DNA of 64,000 nucleotides from positions 310,001-374,000 of the forward strand of contig NZ_SACR01000005.1 in NCBI RefSeq assembly GCF_004016505.1, given 5' to 3'. The notes beneath the pieces were generated by a model. That model was not told where the DNA came from, did no database searches, and worked only from the letters and a program-made list of their open reading frames with translations. Positions within the stretch are counted from its first letter, which is position 1; every line of letters begins with the position of its first letter. This DNA comes from Rubrivivax rivuli. GTDB taxonomy: Bacteria > Pseudomonadota > Gammaproteobacteria > Burkholderiales > Burkholderiaceae_C. Below, one piece after another: positions 26,620 to 40,134 of this stretch. The position numbers and the translations under genes were made by a program.

Positions 26620-28992
26620 GTGCCCGCCCTGGCCCCCACCCCCACCCGCCCTGCCGACAAGGCCCCTGCCGAGGCCAAGCCCCTGGCCAGCTACCGGCCC
26701 TTCTGGGCCAAGCGTTTCGGCACCGCGCCTTTCCTGCCCATGAGCCGCGCCGAGATGGAGCAGCTCGGCTGGGACAGCTGCGACATCGTCATCGTCACCG
26801 GCGACGCCTACGTCGACCACCCCAGCTTCGGCATGGCCGTGATCGGCCGCACCCTGGAGGCCCAGGGCTTCCGCGTCGGCATCATCGCCCAGCCCGATTG
26901 GCAGAGCGCCGATGCCTTCAAGGCCTTGGGCAAACCGAACCTGTTCTTCGGCGTGGCCGCCGGGAACATGGATTCGATGATCAACCGCTACACGGCCGAC
27001 CGGAAGATCCGCAGCGACGACGCCTACACGCCCGGCGGCGTGGGCGGCAAGCGGCCCGACCGCGCCACGCTGGTCTACACGCAGCGCTGCAAGGAGGCCT
27101 GGAGCGAGGTGCCGGTGATCATCGGCGGCATCGAGGCTTCGCTGCGCCGCATCGCGCACTACGACTACTGGCAGGACAAGGTGCGCCGCAGCATCCTGGT
27201 CGACAGCAAGGCCGACCTGCTGCTCTACGGCAACGCCGAGCGCGCCATCATCGAGGTGGCGCACCGCCTGGCCCAGCGCAAGCCGGTGGAGAGCCTGACC
27301 GACATCCGCGGCACCGCCTTCATGGTGCGCACCACGCCCGATGCGAACGGGCAACGCTTCGGCGCCGAGTGGTTCGAGCTCGACAGCACCGAGGTCGACC
27401 GCCCGGGCCGCGTCGACGAGCACATCAACCCCTACCTGACGACCGAAGAGGCCGCGGCCTCGGTGGGCGAAACCTGCGCCAAGCAGGAAGGCAGTGGCGA
27501 GGTGGCCGCGGCCGCGCCCGCCGTGCCCGCGGTGGCCACCATCGCCATGCCGGTCAGCCGCAAGACCGGCAACCTCAAGCTGCCGCCGCGCGAGAAGACC
27601 GTGGTGCGCCTGCCTTCGTACGAGCAGGTCAAGAGCGACCCCGTGCTCTACGCCCACGCCAACCGCGTGCTGCACCTGGAAACCAACCCCGGCAACGCAC
27701 GCGCACTGGTGCAGCGGCATGGCGACCGCGACGTGTGGGTCAACCCGCCGCCCATTCCGCTCAGCACCAGCGAGATGGACCTCGTCTTCGATCTCCCCTA
27801 CGCGCGCAGCCCGCACCCGGCCTACGCCGACGAGAACGGCGGGCACGACGGCCCGACCAAGATCCCGGCCTGGGAGATGATCCGCTTCAGCGTGAACATC
27901 ATGCGGGGCTGCTTCGGCGGCTGCACCTTCTGCAGCATCACCGAGCACGAAGGCCGCATCATCCAGAGCCGCAGCGAAGACAGCGTGATCCGCGAGATCG
28001 AGGAGATCCGCGACAAGGTCAAGGGCTTCACCGGCGTCATCAGCGACCTGGGCGGCCCCACGGCCAACATGTACCGCATCGGCTGCAAGAGCCGCGAGAT
28101 CGAGGCCGCCTGCCGCAAGCCGAGCTGCGTGTACCCCGGCATCTGCCCGAACCTGAACACCGACCACGGCCCGCTGGTGAAGATGTACCGCCGCGCGCGG
28201 CAGCTGCGCGGCATCAAGAAGATCTTGATCGGCAGCGGCCTGCGCTACGACCTGGCGGTGCAGAGCCCCGAGTACGTGAAGGAGCTGGTGCAGCACCACG
28301 TGGGCGGCTATCTCAAGATCGCGCCCGAGCACACCGAAGGCGGGCCGCTGTCGAAGATGATGAAGCCCGGCATCGGCAGCTACGACCGCTTCAAGCAGAT
28401 GTTCGAGCAGTACAGCGCCGAGGCGGGCAAGAAGCAGTACCTCATCCCGTACTTCATCGCGGCGCACCCGGGCACCAGCGACGAGGACATGATGAACCTG
28501 GCCATCTGGCTCAAGCGCAACGGCTTCAAGGCCGACCAGGTGCAGACCTTCTACCCTTCGCCCATGGCCACGGCGACGGCGATGTACCACACCGACCTGA
28601 ACCCGCTGAAGGGCATCAGCCGCCACACCGAAGGCCCCGGCGCGCGCGCCGAGAAGGTGGACATCGTGCGCGGCGAGAAGCGCCGCCGCCTGCACAAGGC
28701 CTTCCTGCGCTGGCACGACCCCAACAACTGGCCGCTGCTGCGCGAGGCGCTCAAGAAGATGGGCCGCGCCGACCTCATCGGCAACGGCAAGCACCACCTG
28801 ATCCCCAGCTTCCAGCCTGCGGCCGGCACCGGTTACGTGAGCGCACGCCGCAAGAACAGCACACCGGCCGGCGCACGCACCTCGGCCGTCACGCAGGGCC
28901 GGCTGCTCACGCAGCACACGGGCCTGCCGCCGCGTGAGACCGGCGCTGCGCCGGCAGCCAAGCCCACCGGCACGCGCCGCAAGCCGCGCTGA
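26620..28992 (+). CDS. ygiQ: YgiQ-family radical SAM protein
   Basis: 790 residues from a GTG at 26620 with GGAG at -9; the frame opens further upstream without a good start. A UPF0313 N-terminal domain ([34 protein letters not shown]) precedes the radical SAM core, with the CxxxCxxC cluster in [21 protein letters not shown]. Further marks are [11 protein letters not shown] and [19 protein letters not shown]. Three extra Cys ([12 protein letters not shown]) lie after the core. The cluster of 4Fe-4S and SAM chemistry is clear; the cellular role of YgiQ is not established. A basic, disordered tail ends it. Confidence 0.93.
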   Translation: MPALAPTPTRPADKAPAEAKPLASYRPFWAKRFGTAPFLPMSRAEMEQLGWDSCDIVIVTGDAYVDHPSFGMAVIGRTLEAQGFRVGIIAQPDWQSADAFKALGKPNLFFGVAAGNMDSMINRYTADRKIRSDDAYTPGGVGGKRPDRATLVYTQRCKEAWSEVPVIIGGIEASLRRIAHYDYWQDKVRRSILVDSKADLLLYGNAERAIIEVAHRLAQRKPVESLTDIRGTAFMVRTTPDANGQRFGAEWFELDSTEVDRPGRVDEHINPYLTTEEAAASVGETCAKQEGSGEVAAAAPAVPAVATIAMPVSRKTGNLKLPPREKTVVRLPSYEQVKSDPVLYAHANRVLHLETNPGNARALVQRHGDRDVWVNPPPIPLSTSEMDLVFDLPYARSPHPAYADENGGHDGPTKIPAWEMIRFSVNIMRGCFGGCTFCSITEHEGRIIQSRSEDSVIREIEEIRDKVKGFTGVISDLGGPTANMYRIGCKSREIEAACRKPSCVYPGICPNLNTDHGPLVKMYRRARQLRGIKKILIGSGLRYDLAVQSPEYVKELVQHHVGGYLKIAPEHTEGGPLSKMMKPGIGSYDRFKQMFEQYSAEAGKKQYLIPYFIAAHPGTSDEDMMNLAIWLKRNGFKADQVQTFYPSPMATATAMYHTDLNPLKGISRHTEGPGARAEKVDIVRGEKRRRLHKAFLRWHDPNNWPLLREALKKMGRADLIGNGKHHLIPSFQPAAGTGYVSARRKNSTPAGARTSAVTQGRLLTQHTGLPPRETGAAPAAKPTGTRRKPR

Positions 28993-29129
28993 GCCTGCGG
29001 GCTGCGGGTTCCCGAGGCCCCCTCACTCGCGGGGACAAGGTGCTGCACCCCGGGCATCCCGCGATGGCCGGCCGTGGGCGCGGTGGTACTTTCTCGGCCC
29101 CTGATACGCATTGCCCGAAGGTGCCCGCC

Positions 29130-30176
29130 TTGAACACACGCCGTCTCCCCGCCTTGGTGGCCTTGGCCTCCTTCCTCGCCATGGGTGCCGCGCCCGCGCT
29201 GGCCCAGAGCAGTACTGGCGTTGCCGTCCCGACGCCCTTCACGGCCGTCTACGTGTTCGGCGACAGCCTCTCCGACGGCGGCAACAACAACCTCGTCTTC
29301 GGCGGCCTCACCGGCCCCAACCCGACCAGCGCCACCTTCATCCCTTCGCTGCCTTACGCGTCGGCCCCGGGCCAGCGGCCCACCTACAGCAACGGCCCGG
29401 TCTGGTTCAACAGCTTCGCCGCCGGCCTGGGCCTGGCTGGTTTTGCCCAGCCTTCACTGGCCGGTGGAGGCAACTACGCCTTCGGCGGCGCGCGCACTAC
29501 GGTCGACGGCACGGGCGTGCCGCCATTCATTCCCGCACCGTTTCCGGCCAGCCTGCAGACGCAGCTGAACAGCCACCTCGCCACCACCCCGGTGTCGTCC
29601 ACCGCGCTGTACGTCATTGCCGGCGGCGGCAACGACGCCCGCGCCACCGCCGAAGCCGTGGCCGCCAACCCCGCCAACATCGTGGCGCTGACCACTGCGG
29701 GTGCCACAGCCTACGCCACGGCCACGGCCCAGATGGTGGGCACGCTGCGCGCCGCGGGTGCCAGCAACATCGTGGTGTGGAACACGCCCGATCTCAGCAA
29801 ATCGCCCGCGGCCCTGGCCGGCGGGGCGGGTGCGGTTGGGGCGGCGAGCTTCATCACCGGCGCCTACAACAGCGCGCTGAACAGCGCCCTGGCCGGCAGC
29901 GGCGCGCAGATCTTCGACCTGGCCGGTCTGGTCGGCAGCTACGTGGCCAACCCGGGGGCCTTCGGCTTCACCAACGTCACCCAGGCCTGCGGCTTCAGCG
30001 GCAACAACTGCGATGCCGCCAGCGCGCTGTTCTGGGACGCCATCCACCCCACGGCCTACGCCCAGGGCCTGCTGGCCGGTGCGATGCTGAGTGCCGTGCC
30101 CGAGGCCGGCACCGTGTGGATGTTCATGGCCGGCCTGCTGGCCCTGGGCGTGATGGTGAAGCGCCGCCGCGCCTGA
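29130..30176 (+). CDS. SGNH/GDSL hydrolase with PEP-CTERM-like tail
   Basis: 348 residues from a TTG at 29130, chosen for the AAGG eight bases before it and the signal peptide that follows (RRLPALVALASFLAMGAAPALAQ). An ATG at 29064 is an alternative. SGNH blocks: FGDSLSDGGNNN (catalytic Ser), a late Gly, GGGND (block III Asn) and DAIHPTAYAQ (Asp/His). The C-terminus VPEAGTVWMFMAGLLALGVMVKRRRA is a PEP-CTERM-like sorting tail with PEA for PEP. Predicted secreted or surface esterase/lipase with an exosortase-dependent signal. Esterase substrate unknown. Confidence 0.87.
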   Translation: MNTRRLPALVALASFLAMGAAPALAQSSTGVAVPTPFTAVYVFGDSLSDGGNNNLVFGGLTGPNPTSATFIPSLPYASAPGQRPTYSNGPVWFNSFAAGLGLAGFAQPSLAGGGNYAFGGARTTVDGTGVPPFIPAPFPASLQTQLNSHLATTPVSSTALYVIAGGGNDARATAEAVAANPANIVALTTAGATAYATATAQMVGTLRAAGASNIVVWNTPDLSKSPAALAGGAGAVGAASFITGAYNSALNSALAGSGAQIFDLAGLVGSYVANPGAFGFTNVTQACGFSGNNCDAASALFWDAIHPTAYAQGLLAGAMLSAVPEAGTVWMFMAGLLALGVMVKRRRA

Positions 30177-30224
30177 ATCTCTTCAGACCTCCCACGCTGG
30201 CCGCGCCGGGTCGACCTCAAGGGG

Positions 30225-31421
30225 TCAGACGCCCGCCGCGGCCAGCGCGTTTTCCAGGGCCTGCAGTTCGCTGTCCAGCGTGTAGGCCTGCACGGACACA
30301 CGCACGAACACCTGGCCGGCGTGTTGCGTCACCGGCACCTCGATGCGGTGCTGGTCGAACAGCCAGGCGCGCAGGCCTGCTGGGTCGCTGCTGCGCACGG
30401 GAATGGGCACCATCTGGCCGAAATCGGTGCCGTGGGCGATGGGCTGCAGCCCGTTGCGCGCCAGCACGCGCGCCTGCAGGGCCAGCGCGCGCTGGTGGCT
30501 CGCGCTGCGGTGCGCCGGCCAGTGGTTCGCGGCCAGGAAGTCCAGTGCCGCCGGCACGCTGAGCCAGGCCGCGATGTCGCGCGTGCCCTGCCATTGCAGG
30601 CGGCGCTCCAGCAGCGTGCTGCCGACGTAGGCGTCGAAACCCGTGTGGCCGCCGGTGCTGCCCGCACCGTCTTCACCCGCCACATAGCCCCAGCTCACCA
30701 CCGGCGCGTGCACCTCGCGCTGGCGTTCGGGCCGCACGTGCAGGAAAGCCGCGCCCTTCGGCGCGCACAGCCACTTGTGGCAGTTGCCGGTGTAGAAGTC
30801 CGCGCCCAGCGTGTCGAGGTGCAGGTCGATCTGCCCGGGCGCATGGGCGCCGTCCACCAAGGTCGCAATGCCGCGTTCCCGCGCCGCGGCGCACAGTGCC
30901 GCCAGTGGGAAGACCAGCGCCGTGGTCGAGGTGAGGTGGCTCACGAAGATCAACCGCGTGCGCGGCGTCACCGCGGCCATCAGGCGATCGGCGAACTCGC
31001 TGGCCTCGAAAGGCAGCGGTATCTCCACGCGCCGGTAGACCGCGCCCGTGCGCTGGCAGACGTGGTGCCAGGTGGCGTCGCAGGCACCGTACTCGTGGTC
31101 GGTGGTGAGGATCTCGTCGCCCGGCTGCAGCGCGAGTGACTGCGCCACCGTGTTCACGCCGGTGGTGGCGTTGGGTACGAAAACCAGGTCGTCGGCCTGC
31201 GCGCCCAGGTGGGCCGCCAGCCGCTCGCGGGCCGTGCGCAGCAGCGCGGCCGAACGACGACCGAGAAACTCCACCGGGTTGCGTTCCATCGCCAGCTGCC
31301 ACTGCTGCAGCGCCTCGAACACGGGCTTGGGGCAGGCGCCGAAGCTGCCATGGTTGAGGAAGTGGACGGTGGGGTCGAGCAGGAAGTGCTCGCGCATCTG
31401 TTCGGGCGTCGGTGCTGGCAT
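30225..31421 (-). CDS. Class V aminotransferase-fold PLP enzyme (isopenicillin N epimerase-like)
   Basis: 398 residues. Features of this family: FLNHGSFGACPKPVFEALQQWQ start, NATTGVNTVAQSL, DHEYGACDATWHHVCQRTGA, SHLTSTTALVFPL, VDGAHAPGQIDL, and the PLP Lys in FYTGNCHKWLCAPKGAAFL. The C-terminal part ends VFVRVSVQAYTLDSELQALENAL. Family includes epimerases and cysteine desulfurase-like enzymes; with no biosynthetic neighbours the substrate cannot be inferred. Divergent from the DUF808 gene. Confidence 0.85.
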   Translation of the reverse strand: MPAPTPEQMREHFLLDPTVHFLNHGSFGACPKPVFEALQQWQLAMERNPVEFLGRRSAALLRTARERLAAHLGAQADDLVFVPNATTGVNTVAQSLALQPGDEILTTDHEYGACDATWHHVCQRTGAVYRRVEIPLPFEASEFADRLMAAVTPRTRLIFVSHLTSTTALVFPLAALCAAARERGIATLVDGAHAPGQIDLHLDTLGADFYTGNCHKWLCAPKGAAFLHVRPERQREVHAPVVSWGYVAGEDGAGSTGGHTGFDAYVGSTLLERRLQWQGTRDIAAWLSVPAALDFLAANHWPAHRSASHQRALALQARVLARNGLQPIAHGTDFGQMVPIPVRSSDPAGLRAWLFDQHRIEVPVTQHAGQVFVRVSVQAYTLDSELQALENALAAAGV

Positions 31422-31467
31422 GGTGCCGCCATCTTCTCACCCGGGGCGCTCATGCAGAATCGGCGCC

Positions 31468-32388
<921 letters not shown>

Positions 32389-32414
32389 GGGCCGGCGGCG
32401 CTTCCCTCAGGGCA

Positions 32415-32879
32415 TCACTTGTCGTTGATGCCCAGCAGTTCCACCTCGAACACCAGCGTCGCGCCGCCCGGGATGGGCCCGCGGCCGTTCGGGCCGTAGG
32501 CGATGGCCGAGGGGCAGGTGAGCTTGGCCTTGCCGCCGACCTTGAGCTTCTGCACGCCTTCGGTCCAGCACTTGATGACGCGGTTCAGCGGGAAGCTGGC
32601 AGGCTCGCCGCGCGAGTAGCTGCTGTCGAACTCGCGCCCGTCGGTGAAGGTGCCGCGGTAGTGCACCTTGACGGTGTCGGTGGCGGCGGGGCTGGCGCCC
32701 TGGCCTTCACGCAGCGACAGGTAAATGAGGCCGGAGTCGCTGACCACGGCCCCCTTTTCTGCGGCCGCCTTCTTCAGCGGGTCGGCGGTCTGGGCCCAAG
32801 CAGCCGTGCCCAGGCTCAGGCAGAGGGCCAGGGCGCCGGCCAAGGCCAGCAAGCGGGGGCGGGGTGAAGCGTGGAACAA
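32415..32879 (-). CDS. FKBP-type peptidyl-prolyl isomerase, periplasmic
   Basis: 154 residues. Signal peptide (RLLALAGALALCLSLGTAAWAQ), then one FKBP domain: DTVKVHYRGTFTDGREFDSSYSRGEPASFPLNRVIKCWTEGVQKLKVGGKAKLTCPSAIAYG, ending ATLVFEVELLGI. The usual VIPGW becomes VIKCW, and a Cys pair (KCW and LTC) could form a disulfide in the periplasm. Assists folding of exported proteins. Confidence 0.92.
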   Translation of the reverse strand: MFHASPRPRLLALAGALALCLSLGTAAWAQTADPLKKAAAEKGAVVSDSGLIYLSLREGQGASPAATDTVKVHYRGTFTDGREFDSSYSRGEPASFPLNRVIKCWTEGVQKLKVGGKAKLTCPSAIAYGPNGRGPIPGGATLVFEVELLGINDK

Positions 32880-32912
32880 GGCGGGTTCTCCAGGGGGGGA
32901 CAGGGGTTGCGC

Positions 32913-33428
32913 TCAAGGCGCAGGGATGAAGGTGGCTTCGAACCAGCGCCGCACCAGCCGGCGTTCGTAGGCCATCTCGCCATCGGCGCTGTCGCGCGCT
33001 TGCAGCGAGCGGTGCAGGTAGTTCATGTCGACCAGGCGCTCTTCGCCGGTCTTGACCGTGCGCTCGCCGTCCTGCAGCGTGTAGCGCAGGGTGAGCACGG
33101 GCCAGTCGACGGTGCCGCGCATCACGCGCAGTTCGTGCCAGCCCCAGGGGCGGATCTCGCCGGCGAGGTCGACGTCGGTGACGTCGATGCGCAGGGTCTG
33201 CCCGTCGGGCAGGCGTGCCGCCAGGGTCTCGAACTGGGTGCTCAGTGTCTTCAGCACGCGTTCGCGGTCCCAGGTGCTGCGGCCGATGTCGGCGAACTGC
33301 TCGGGCTGCTGGTAGTTCACCACCACCTTGCCCGCGGCGTGCGCGGCAGGGGTGGCGCAGGCGGCAGCGGCCAGCAGCGCGGCGGTGCAGGCCGCGCGCG
33401 GCTTCGTCCAGAAGGTGCATCCGGTCAT
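32913..33428 (-). CDS. DUF3016 protein, exported
   Basis: 171 residues from the ATG at 33428 with GGAG six bases upstream. Signal peptide (AACTAALLAAAACATPAAHA), then the DUF3016 pattern: VVNYQQPEQFADIGRS, LPDGQTLRIDVTDVDLAGEI, HELRVMRGTVDWPVLTLRYTL and a final MAYERRLVRRWFEATF. Function unknown. It precedes the FKBP gene by 33 bp on the same strand, so the two may share a transcript. Confidence 0.85.
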   Translation of the reverse strand: MTGCTFWTKPRAACTAALLAAAACATPAAHAAGKVVVNYQQPEQFADIGRSTWDRERVLKTLSTQFETLAARLPDGQTLRIDVTDVDLAGEIRPWGWHELRVMRGTVDWPVLTLRYTLQDGERTVKTGEERLVDMNYLHRSLQARDSADGEMAYERRLVRRWFEATFIPAP

Positions 33429-33462
33429 GGTTGGCTCCATCGCAGTGACGATGGCGCTCACT

Positions 33463-35313
<1,851 letters not shown>

Positions 35314-35437
35314 GCGTTCGCCGGGGCAACGGAGGCGCCGGATTCTATCGGGCGCCGGTGTGGCAAAACTTGAGGGCTGCAGGCTGGGCAGACTGCACGG
35401 TGCATCGAAGATGCGGGTGCACCGACATGTAATTCCA

Positions 35438-35466
35438 CTCAAGCGTCCAGGAAGTGCTGCCGACAA
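35438..35466 (+). promoter_or_regulatory. Probable FliA (sigma-28) promoter for the chemoreceptor gene
   Basis: CTCAAG at 35438-35443 and GCCGACAA at 35459-35466 match the flagellar sigma-28 elements, -35 and GCCGATAA-type -10 (7 of 8 bases). The gap from TCAAGCGT to the -10 is 12 bases against an expected 11. It lies about 120 bp before the chemoreceptor start, on the same strand. Confidence 0.6.
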
Positions 35467-35586
35467 TAAATCATCGCCCTCAAGCGCCGTCGTGCCCCGT
35501 ATCGAGGCCTTCGGCACAGCTCAGCAGTACCCGAGCACGTTGCAGGGTCTGCTGGCCGCACGGAGGGCACTTCTGGAGTGCCTGCA

Positions 35587-37383
35587 GTGAACGCCTTGAA
35601 CAAACTGAATCTCGGTCCGCGCCTGGGCGTGGCCTTCGCCGCTGTCATCGGCCTGGCGGCGGTGGTGGTCGGCATCGGCATCAACCGCCTGGGGACGGTG
35701 ACCGACGAACTCACGCTGATCGGCACCGACCGCGTGCCCAAAGTGCAGCAGGTGACGGCAGTCACCGACGACATGAACCTCGTCGCCCGCGAGTTGCGCA
35801 ACGCCATCATCTTCAGCGAGGCGCAGAAGACCAGCGCTGCCATCGATGCAGCGGCGGCCGCCACCGAGAACATCGCCAAGACGCTGTCGGCTCTGGCGCC
35901 CACCATCACCAGCGACGAAGGCAAGCAGGTCCTGGCCGCGGTGATGGCGGCACGCGAGGCCTACATGCCGAAGCAGCAGCGTTTCATCGAGACCGTGCGG
36001 GGCGACAAGGAAAGCGCCATCGTGATGCTCGACACCGAGCTGCGCCCGGCCCAGCTGGCCTACATCGCGGCGCTGGACAAGCTGGAAGAACTGCAGATCG
36101 GGTTGATCAACGACGCGGCGCGCGCCGGCGAAGCGCAGTACGCCAAGGCCCGTGCGCTGATGCTGGGCCTGCTGGTGGCCATGGCGGCCCTCGGTGGCCT
36201 GCTCGGCTGGTGGATCACACGCTCCATCACCGGGCCCATCCTGGCGGCGGTGAACGTGGCCGAGCGCGTGGCCGACGGCGACCTGGGTTCGCGCATCGAG
36301 GCCCATGGCAACGACGAGACGGCCCGCCTGCTGGCCGCGCTGAAGCGCATGAACGAAGCGCTGGTGCGCATCGTCAGCACGGTGCGCAACAGCAGCGACA
36401 GCATCGCCACCGGCAGCGCCGAGATCGCCAGCGGCAATGCCGACCTGAGCCAGCGCACCGAAGAGCAGGCCAGCGCGCTGGAGCAGACCGCGGCCTCGAT
36501 GGAGCAGCTGGGCAGCACCGTCAAACAGAACGCCGACAACGCCCGTCAGGCCAACCAGCTGGCCCAGAGCGCCAGCAGCGTGGCCGTGCAGGGGGGCGAG
36601 GTGGTCGGCCAGGTGGTCGACACCATGAAGGGCATCAACGAAAGCAGCCGCAAGATCGCCGACATCATCAGCGTCATCGACGGCATCGCCTTCCAGACCA
36701 ACATCCTGGCGCTGAATGCCGCGGTGGAAGCGGCGCGCGCTGGCGAGCAGGGCCGCGGCTTCGCGGTGGTGGCTTCCGAAGTGCGCAGCCTGGCGCAGCG
36801 CAGTGCCGATGCGGCCAAGGAGATCAAGAGCCTGATCACCGCCAGCGTCGAGCGCGTGGAGCAGGGCACCGTGCTGGTGGACCGTGCGGGCAGCACGATG
36901 GAAGAAGTGGTGAATTCCATCCGCCGCGTGACCGACATCATGGGCGAGATCAGCAGCGCCAGCACCGAGCAGAGCCAGGGCGTGAACCAGGTCAGCGAGG
37001 CCGTGGGCCAGATGGACCAGGTGACGCAGCAGAACGCCGCGCTGGTGGAGCAAAGCGCCGCCGCGGCCGACAGCCTGAAACAGCAGGCGCAGCAACTGGT
37101 TTCGGCCGTGGCGGTGTTCAAGCTGGGCAGCGAAGGTGGCGCGCACGGCGGGGCCGCGAACGCGCCTCTGCCGGCGCTGAAGCACGCCACGCCTGCATTC
37201 ACCAGCCCCACCAGCCTGCCAGCCGCTGCCTTGAAGGTGGAGCGCCGCGGCCCGAACCGCGCCACCAACGTGACACGCCCTGACTTCGGCAGCCGCAAGC
37301 CCGCCGCGGCCGCGCCCAGCCCGGCGGCCACGCCCGAACCGGCCGCGCGCACGGGCACGACCGACGAGTGGGAATCGTTCTGA
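35587..37383 (+). CDS. Methyl-accepting chemotaxis protein
   Basis: 598 residues from the GTG at 35587, with GGAG eight bases upstream; an earlier in-frame GTG at 35578 overlaps that ribosome site. Two membrane helices (about 10-30 and 190-210) bracket a four-helix-bundle ligand domain; HAMP (about 212-265) follows, then a long coiled coil with the hairpin tip [34 protein letters not shown]. The last five residues are EWESF, close to the NWETF tether for CheR/CheB. Ligand unknown. A FliA-like promoter precedes it, so it is likely expressed with flagellar genes. Confidence 0.93.
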   Translation: MNALNKLNLGPRLGVAFAAVIGLAAVVVGIGINRLGTVTDELTLIGTDRVPKVQQVTAVTDDMNLVARELRNAIIFSEAQKTSAAIDAAAAATENIAKTLSALAPTITSDEGKQVLAAVMAAREAYMPKQQRFIETVRGDKESAIVMLDTELRPAQLAYIAALDKLEELQIGLINDAARAGEAQYAKARALMLGLLVAMAALGGLLGWWITRSITGPILAAVNVAERVADGDLGSRIEAHGNDETARLLAALKRMNEALVRIVSTVRNSSDSIATGSAEIASGNADLSQRTEEQASALEQTAASMEQLGSTVKQNADNARQANQLAQSASSVAVQGGEVVGQVVDTMKGINESSRKIADIISVIDGIAFQTNILALNAAVEAARAGEQGRGFAVVASEVRSLAQRSADAAKEIKSLITASVERVEQGTVLVDRAGSTMEEVVNSIRRVTDIMGEISSASTEQSQGVNQVSEAVGQMDQVTQQNAALVEQSAAAADSLKQQAQQLVSAVAVFKLGSEGGAHGGAANAPLPALKHATPAFTSPTSLPAAALKVERRGPNRATNVTRPDFGSRKPAAAAPSPAATPEPAARTGTTDEWESF

Positions 37384-37415
37384 GGCCGGCGCGCTGAAGC
37401 GCGCCGGGTCGAGAA

Positions 37416-37439
37416 AAAGGCGGCCCGCGGGCCGCCTTT
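37416..37439. terminator. Bidirectional terminator between chemoreceptor and acnB
   Basis: A 24-base palindrome, AAAGGCGGCCCG then CGGGCCGCCTTT, with A run before and T run after. It lies 32 bp after the chemoreceptor stop and 44 bp from the acnB stop, so it can end both convergent transcripts. Confidence 0.82.
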
Positions 37440-37482
37440 GCTCTTCAGGGGCAGGACGCGCAGGTCCTGGACAGTGGCCCTG

Positions 37483-40086
37483 TCAGCAGCTGGCCGCCGG
37501 TGCCAGCGTTCGCGCGGTCTCCGCGTACTCCTCGATCTGGTCGAAGTTCATGTAGCGGTAGACCTTCTCGCCGTCCTTGTTGATCACGCCCATGTCGGCG
37601 TGGTACTCGGCCACCGTGGGCAGGCGGCCCAGCTTGGAGGCGATGGCCGCCAGTTCGGCCGAGGCCAGGAACACGTTGGTGTTCTTGCCCAGGCGGTTGG
37701 GGAAGTTGCGCGTGCTGGTGCTGACCACCGTGGCGCCTTCACGCACCTGGGCCTGGTTGCCCATGCACAGGCTGCAGCCCGGCATCTCGGTGCGTGCACC
37801 GGCGCTGCCGAAGTTGGCGTAGTGGCCTTCCTTGATCAGCTCGTCCTGGTCCATCTTGGTGGGCGGGGCCACCCACAGCTTGACCGGGATGTCGCGCTTG
37901 CCGGCCAGCAGGGTGCTGGCGGCGCGGAAGTGGCCGATGTTGGTCATGCAGCTGCCGATGAAGGCCTCGTCGATCTTGGTGCCCGCCACGTCCGACAGGA
38001 ACTTCGCGTCGTCGGGGTCGTTGGGGCAGCAGAGGATGGGCTCCTTGATGGTGTCCATGTCGATCTCGATGACGTGCGCGTACTCGGCGTCGGCATCGGC
38101 CTCCAGCAGCGTGGGCGCGGCCAGCCAGGCTTCCATCTTCTCGATGCGGCGCTCCAGGCTGCGGCGGTCCTGGTAGCCGCCCGCGATCATGTTCTTCAGC
38201 AGCACGATGTTGCTGTTGAGGTACTCGATGATCGGTTCCTTGTTCAGCTTGATGGTGCAGCCGGCGGCGCTGCGCTCGGCGCTGGCGTCGCTGAGTTCAA
38301 AAGCCTGTTCCACCTTCAGGTTGGGCAGGCCTTCGATTTCCAGGATGCGGCCCGAGAACTCGTTGACCTTGCCGGCCTTGGCCACCGTCAGCAGGCCCTG
38401 CTTGATGGCAAACAGCGGAATCGCGTGCACCAGGTCGCGCAGCGTGATGCCGGGCTGCATGGTGCCCTTGAAGCGCACCAGCACGCTCTCGGGCATGTCC
38501 AGCGGCATCACGCCGGTGGCCGCGCCGAAGGCCACCAGGCCCGAGCCGGCCGGGAAGCTGATGCCGATGGGGAAACGCGTGTGGCTGTCGCCGCCGGTGC
38601 CCACGGTGTCGGGCAGCAGCATGCGGTTGAGCCAGCTGTGGATGACGCCGTCGCCCGGGCGCAGGCTGATGCCGCCGCGGTTGCTGATGAAGGCCGGCAG
38701 CTCGCGGTGCGTCTTCACGTCCACGGGCTTCGGGTAGGCCGCGGTGTGGCAGAAGCTCTGCATCACGAGGTCGGCGCTGAAGCCCAGGCAGGCCAGGTCC
38801 TTCAACTCGTCGCGTGTCATCGGGCCGGTGGTGTCCTGGCTGCCCACGCTGGTCATCTTGGGTTCGCAGTAGGTGCCGGGGCGCATGCCGGTGCCTTCGG
38901 GCAGGCCGCAGGCGCGGCCCACCATCTTCTGCGCCAGCGTGTACCCGGCCTTCGTGGCGGCCGGGGCCTGGGGCAGGCGGAACACGGTGCTGGCCGGCAG
39001 GCCCAGGAACTCGCGCGCCTTGGCCGTGAGGCTGCGGCCGATGATCAGGTTGATGCGGCCGCCGGCGCGCACCTCGTCGAAGAGCACGTCGCTGCGCAGC
39101 TTGAACTCGGTGACGGTCTGGCCACCCTTGGTGATCTTGCCGGCGTAGGGGTGGATGTCGATGACGTCGCCCATCTCCAGCGCCGTCACGTCCAGCTCGA
39201 TGGGCAGCGCGCCGCTGTCTTCCTGCGTGTTGAAGAAGATCGGGGCGATCTTGCCGCCTAAAGTGACGCCGCCGAAGCGCTTGTTCGGCACGAAGGGGAT
39301 GTCCTGCCCCGTGGCCCAGATCACGCTGTTGGTGGCGCTCTTGCGGCTGCTGCCGGTGCCCACCACGTCGCCGACGTAGGCCACGAGGTGGCCCTTCTTC
39401 TTCAGGTCTTCGATGAACTGCATCGGCCCGCGCTTGCCGTCTTCCTCGGGCTTGAAGGCCGCGCCGGGACGCGTGTTCTTCAGCATCGCCAGGTAGTGCA
39501 GCGGGATGTCGGGGCGGCTCCAGGCGTCGGGTGCCGGGCTCAGGTCGTCGGTGTTGGTCTCGCCCGGCACCTTGAAGACGGTGACGGTGATCGTCTGCGG
39601 CACCTCGGGGCGGGTGGTGAACCACTCGGCCTCGGCCCAGCTCTTCATCACTTCCTGTGCCTTGGCGTTGCCGGCCTTCGCCTTGGCGGCCACGTCGTTG
39701 AAGAAGTCGAACATCAGCAAGGTCTTCTTCAGGCCTTCGGCCGCGACGCCGGCCACTTCGGCGTCGTCCAGCAGTTCGATCAGCGGGTGGACGTTGTAGC
39801 CGCCGACCATGGTGCCCAGCAACTCGGTGGCCTTGGTCTTGCTGATCAGCGCCACGGCGATGTCGCCGTGCGCCACGGCGGCCAGGAAGCTGGCCTTCAC
39901 CTTGGCGGCGTCGTCCACGCCCGGGGGCACGCGGTGCGTGAGCAGGTCCAGCAGGAACGCCTCTTCACCGGCGGGCGGGGCCTTGATCAGCTCGATGAGG
40001 GCGGCCACCTGCTTGGCGTCGAGCGGCAGCGGCGGGATGCCGAGCGCGGCGCGTTCGGCGGCATGTTGGCGGTAGGCTTGCAGCAT
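37483..40086 (-). CDS. acnB: Aconitate hydratase B / 2-methylisocitrate dehydratase
   Basis: 867 residues, close to E. coli AcnB (865). HEAT-like N-terminus ([34 protein letters not shown]), swivel domain, then the Fe-S domains: [71 protein letters not shown], and the cluster Cys in [15 protein letters not shown] and [12 protein letters not shown]. It converts citrate to isocitrate in the TCA cycle. Start is immediately upstream of vapC's end on the same strand, 48 bp apart. Confidence 0.97.
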   Translation of the reverse strand: MLQAYRQHAAERAALGIPPLPLDAKQVAALIELIKAPPAGEEAFLLDLLTHRVPPGVDDAAKVKASFLAAVAHGDIAVALISKTKATELLGTMVGGYNVHPLIELLDDAEVAGVAAEGLKKTLLMFDFFNDVAAKAKAGNAKAQEVMKSWAEAEWFTTRPEVPQTITVTVFKVPGETNTDDLSPAPDAWSRPDIPLHYLAMLKNTRPGAAFKPEEDGKRGPMQFIEDLKKKGHLVAYVGDVVGTGSSRKSATNSVIWATGQDIPFVPNKRFGGVTLGGKIAPIFFNTQEDSGALPIELDVTALEMGDVIDIHPYAGKITKGGQTVTEFKLRSDVLFDEVRAGGRINLIIGRSLTAKAREFLGLPASTVFRLPQAPAATKAGYTLAQKMVGRACGLPEGTGMRPGTYCEPKMTSVGSQDTTGPMTRDELKDLACLGFSADLVMQSFCHTAAYPKPVDVKTHRELPAFISNRGGISLRPGDGVIHSWLNRMLLPDTVGTGGDSHTRFPIGISFPAGSGLVAFGAATGVMPLDMPESVLVRFKGTMQPGITLRDLVHAIPLFAIKQGLLTVAKAGKVNEFSGRILEIEGLPNLKVEQAFELSDASAERSAAGCTIKLNKEPIIEYLNSNIVLLKNMIAGGYQDRRSLERRIEKMEAWLAAPTLLEADADAEYAHVIEIDMDTIKEPILCCPNDPDDAKFLSDVAGTKIDEAFIGSCMTNIGHFRAASTLLAGKRDIPVKLWVAPPTKMDQDELIKEGHYANFGSAGARTEMPGCSLCMGNQAQVREGATVVSTSTRNFPNRLGKNTNVFLASAELAAIASKLGRLPTVAEYHADMGVINKDGEKVYRYMNFDQIEEYAETARTLAPAASC

Positions 40087-40134
40087 GGGGTACGGCTCCG
40101 GAAGAAAGTGGGGAGTGGCGGGGTCAGCGCGTCA

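Noticed and set aside
26599-28917. 772-residue minus-strand frame opposite ygiQ
   Set aside because: Ala/Val/Gly/His-rich composition typical of antisense in high-GC DNA; ygiQ has intact radical SAM motifs.
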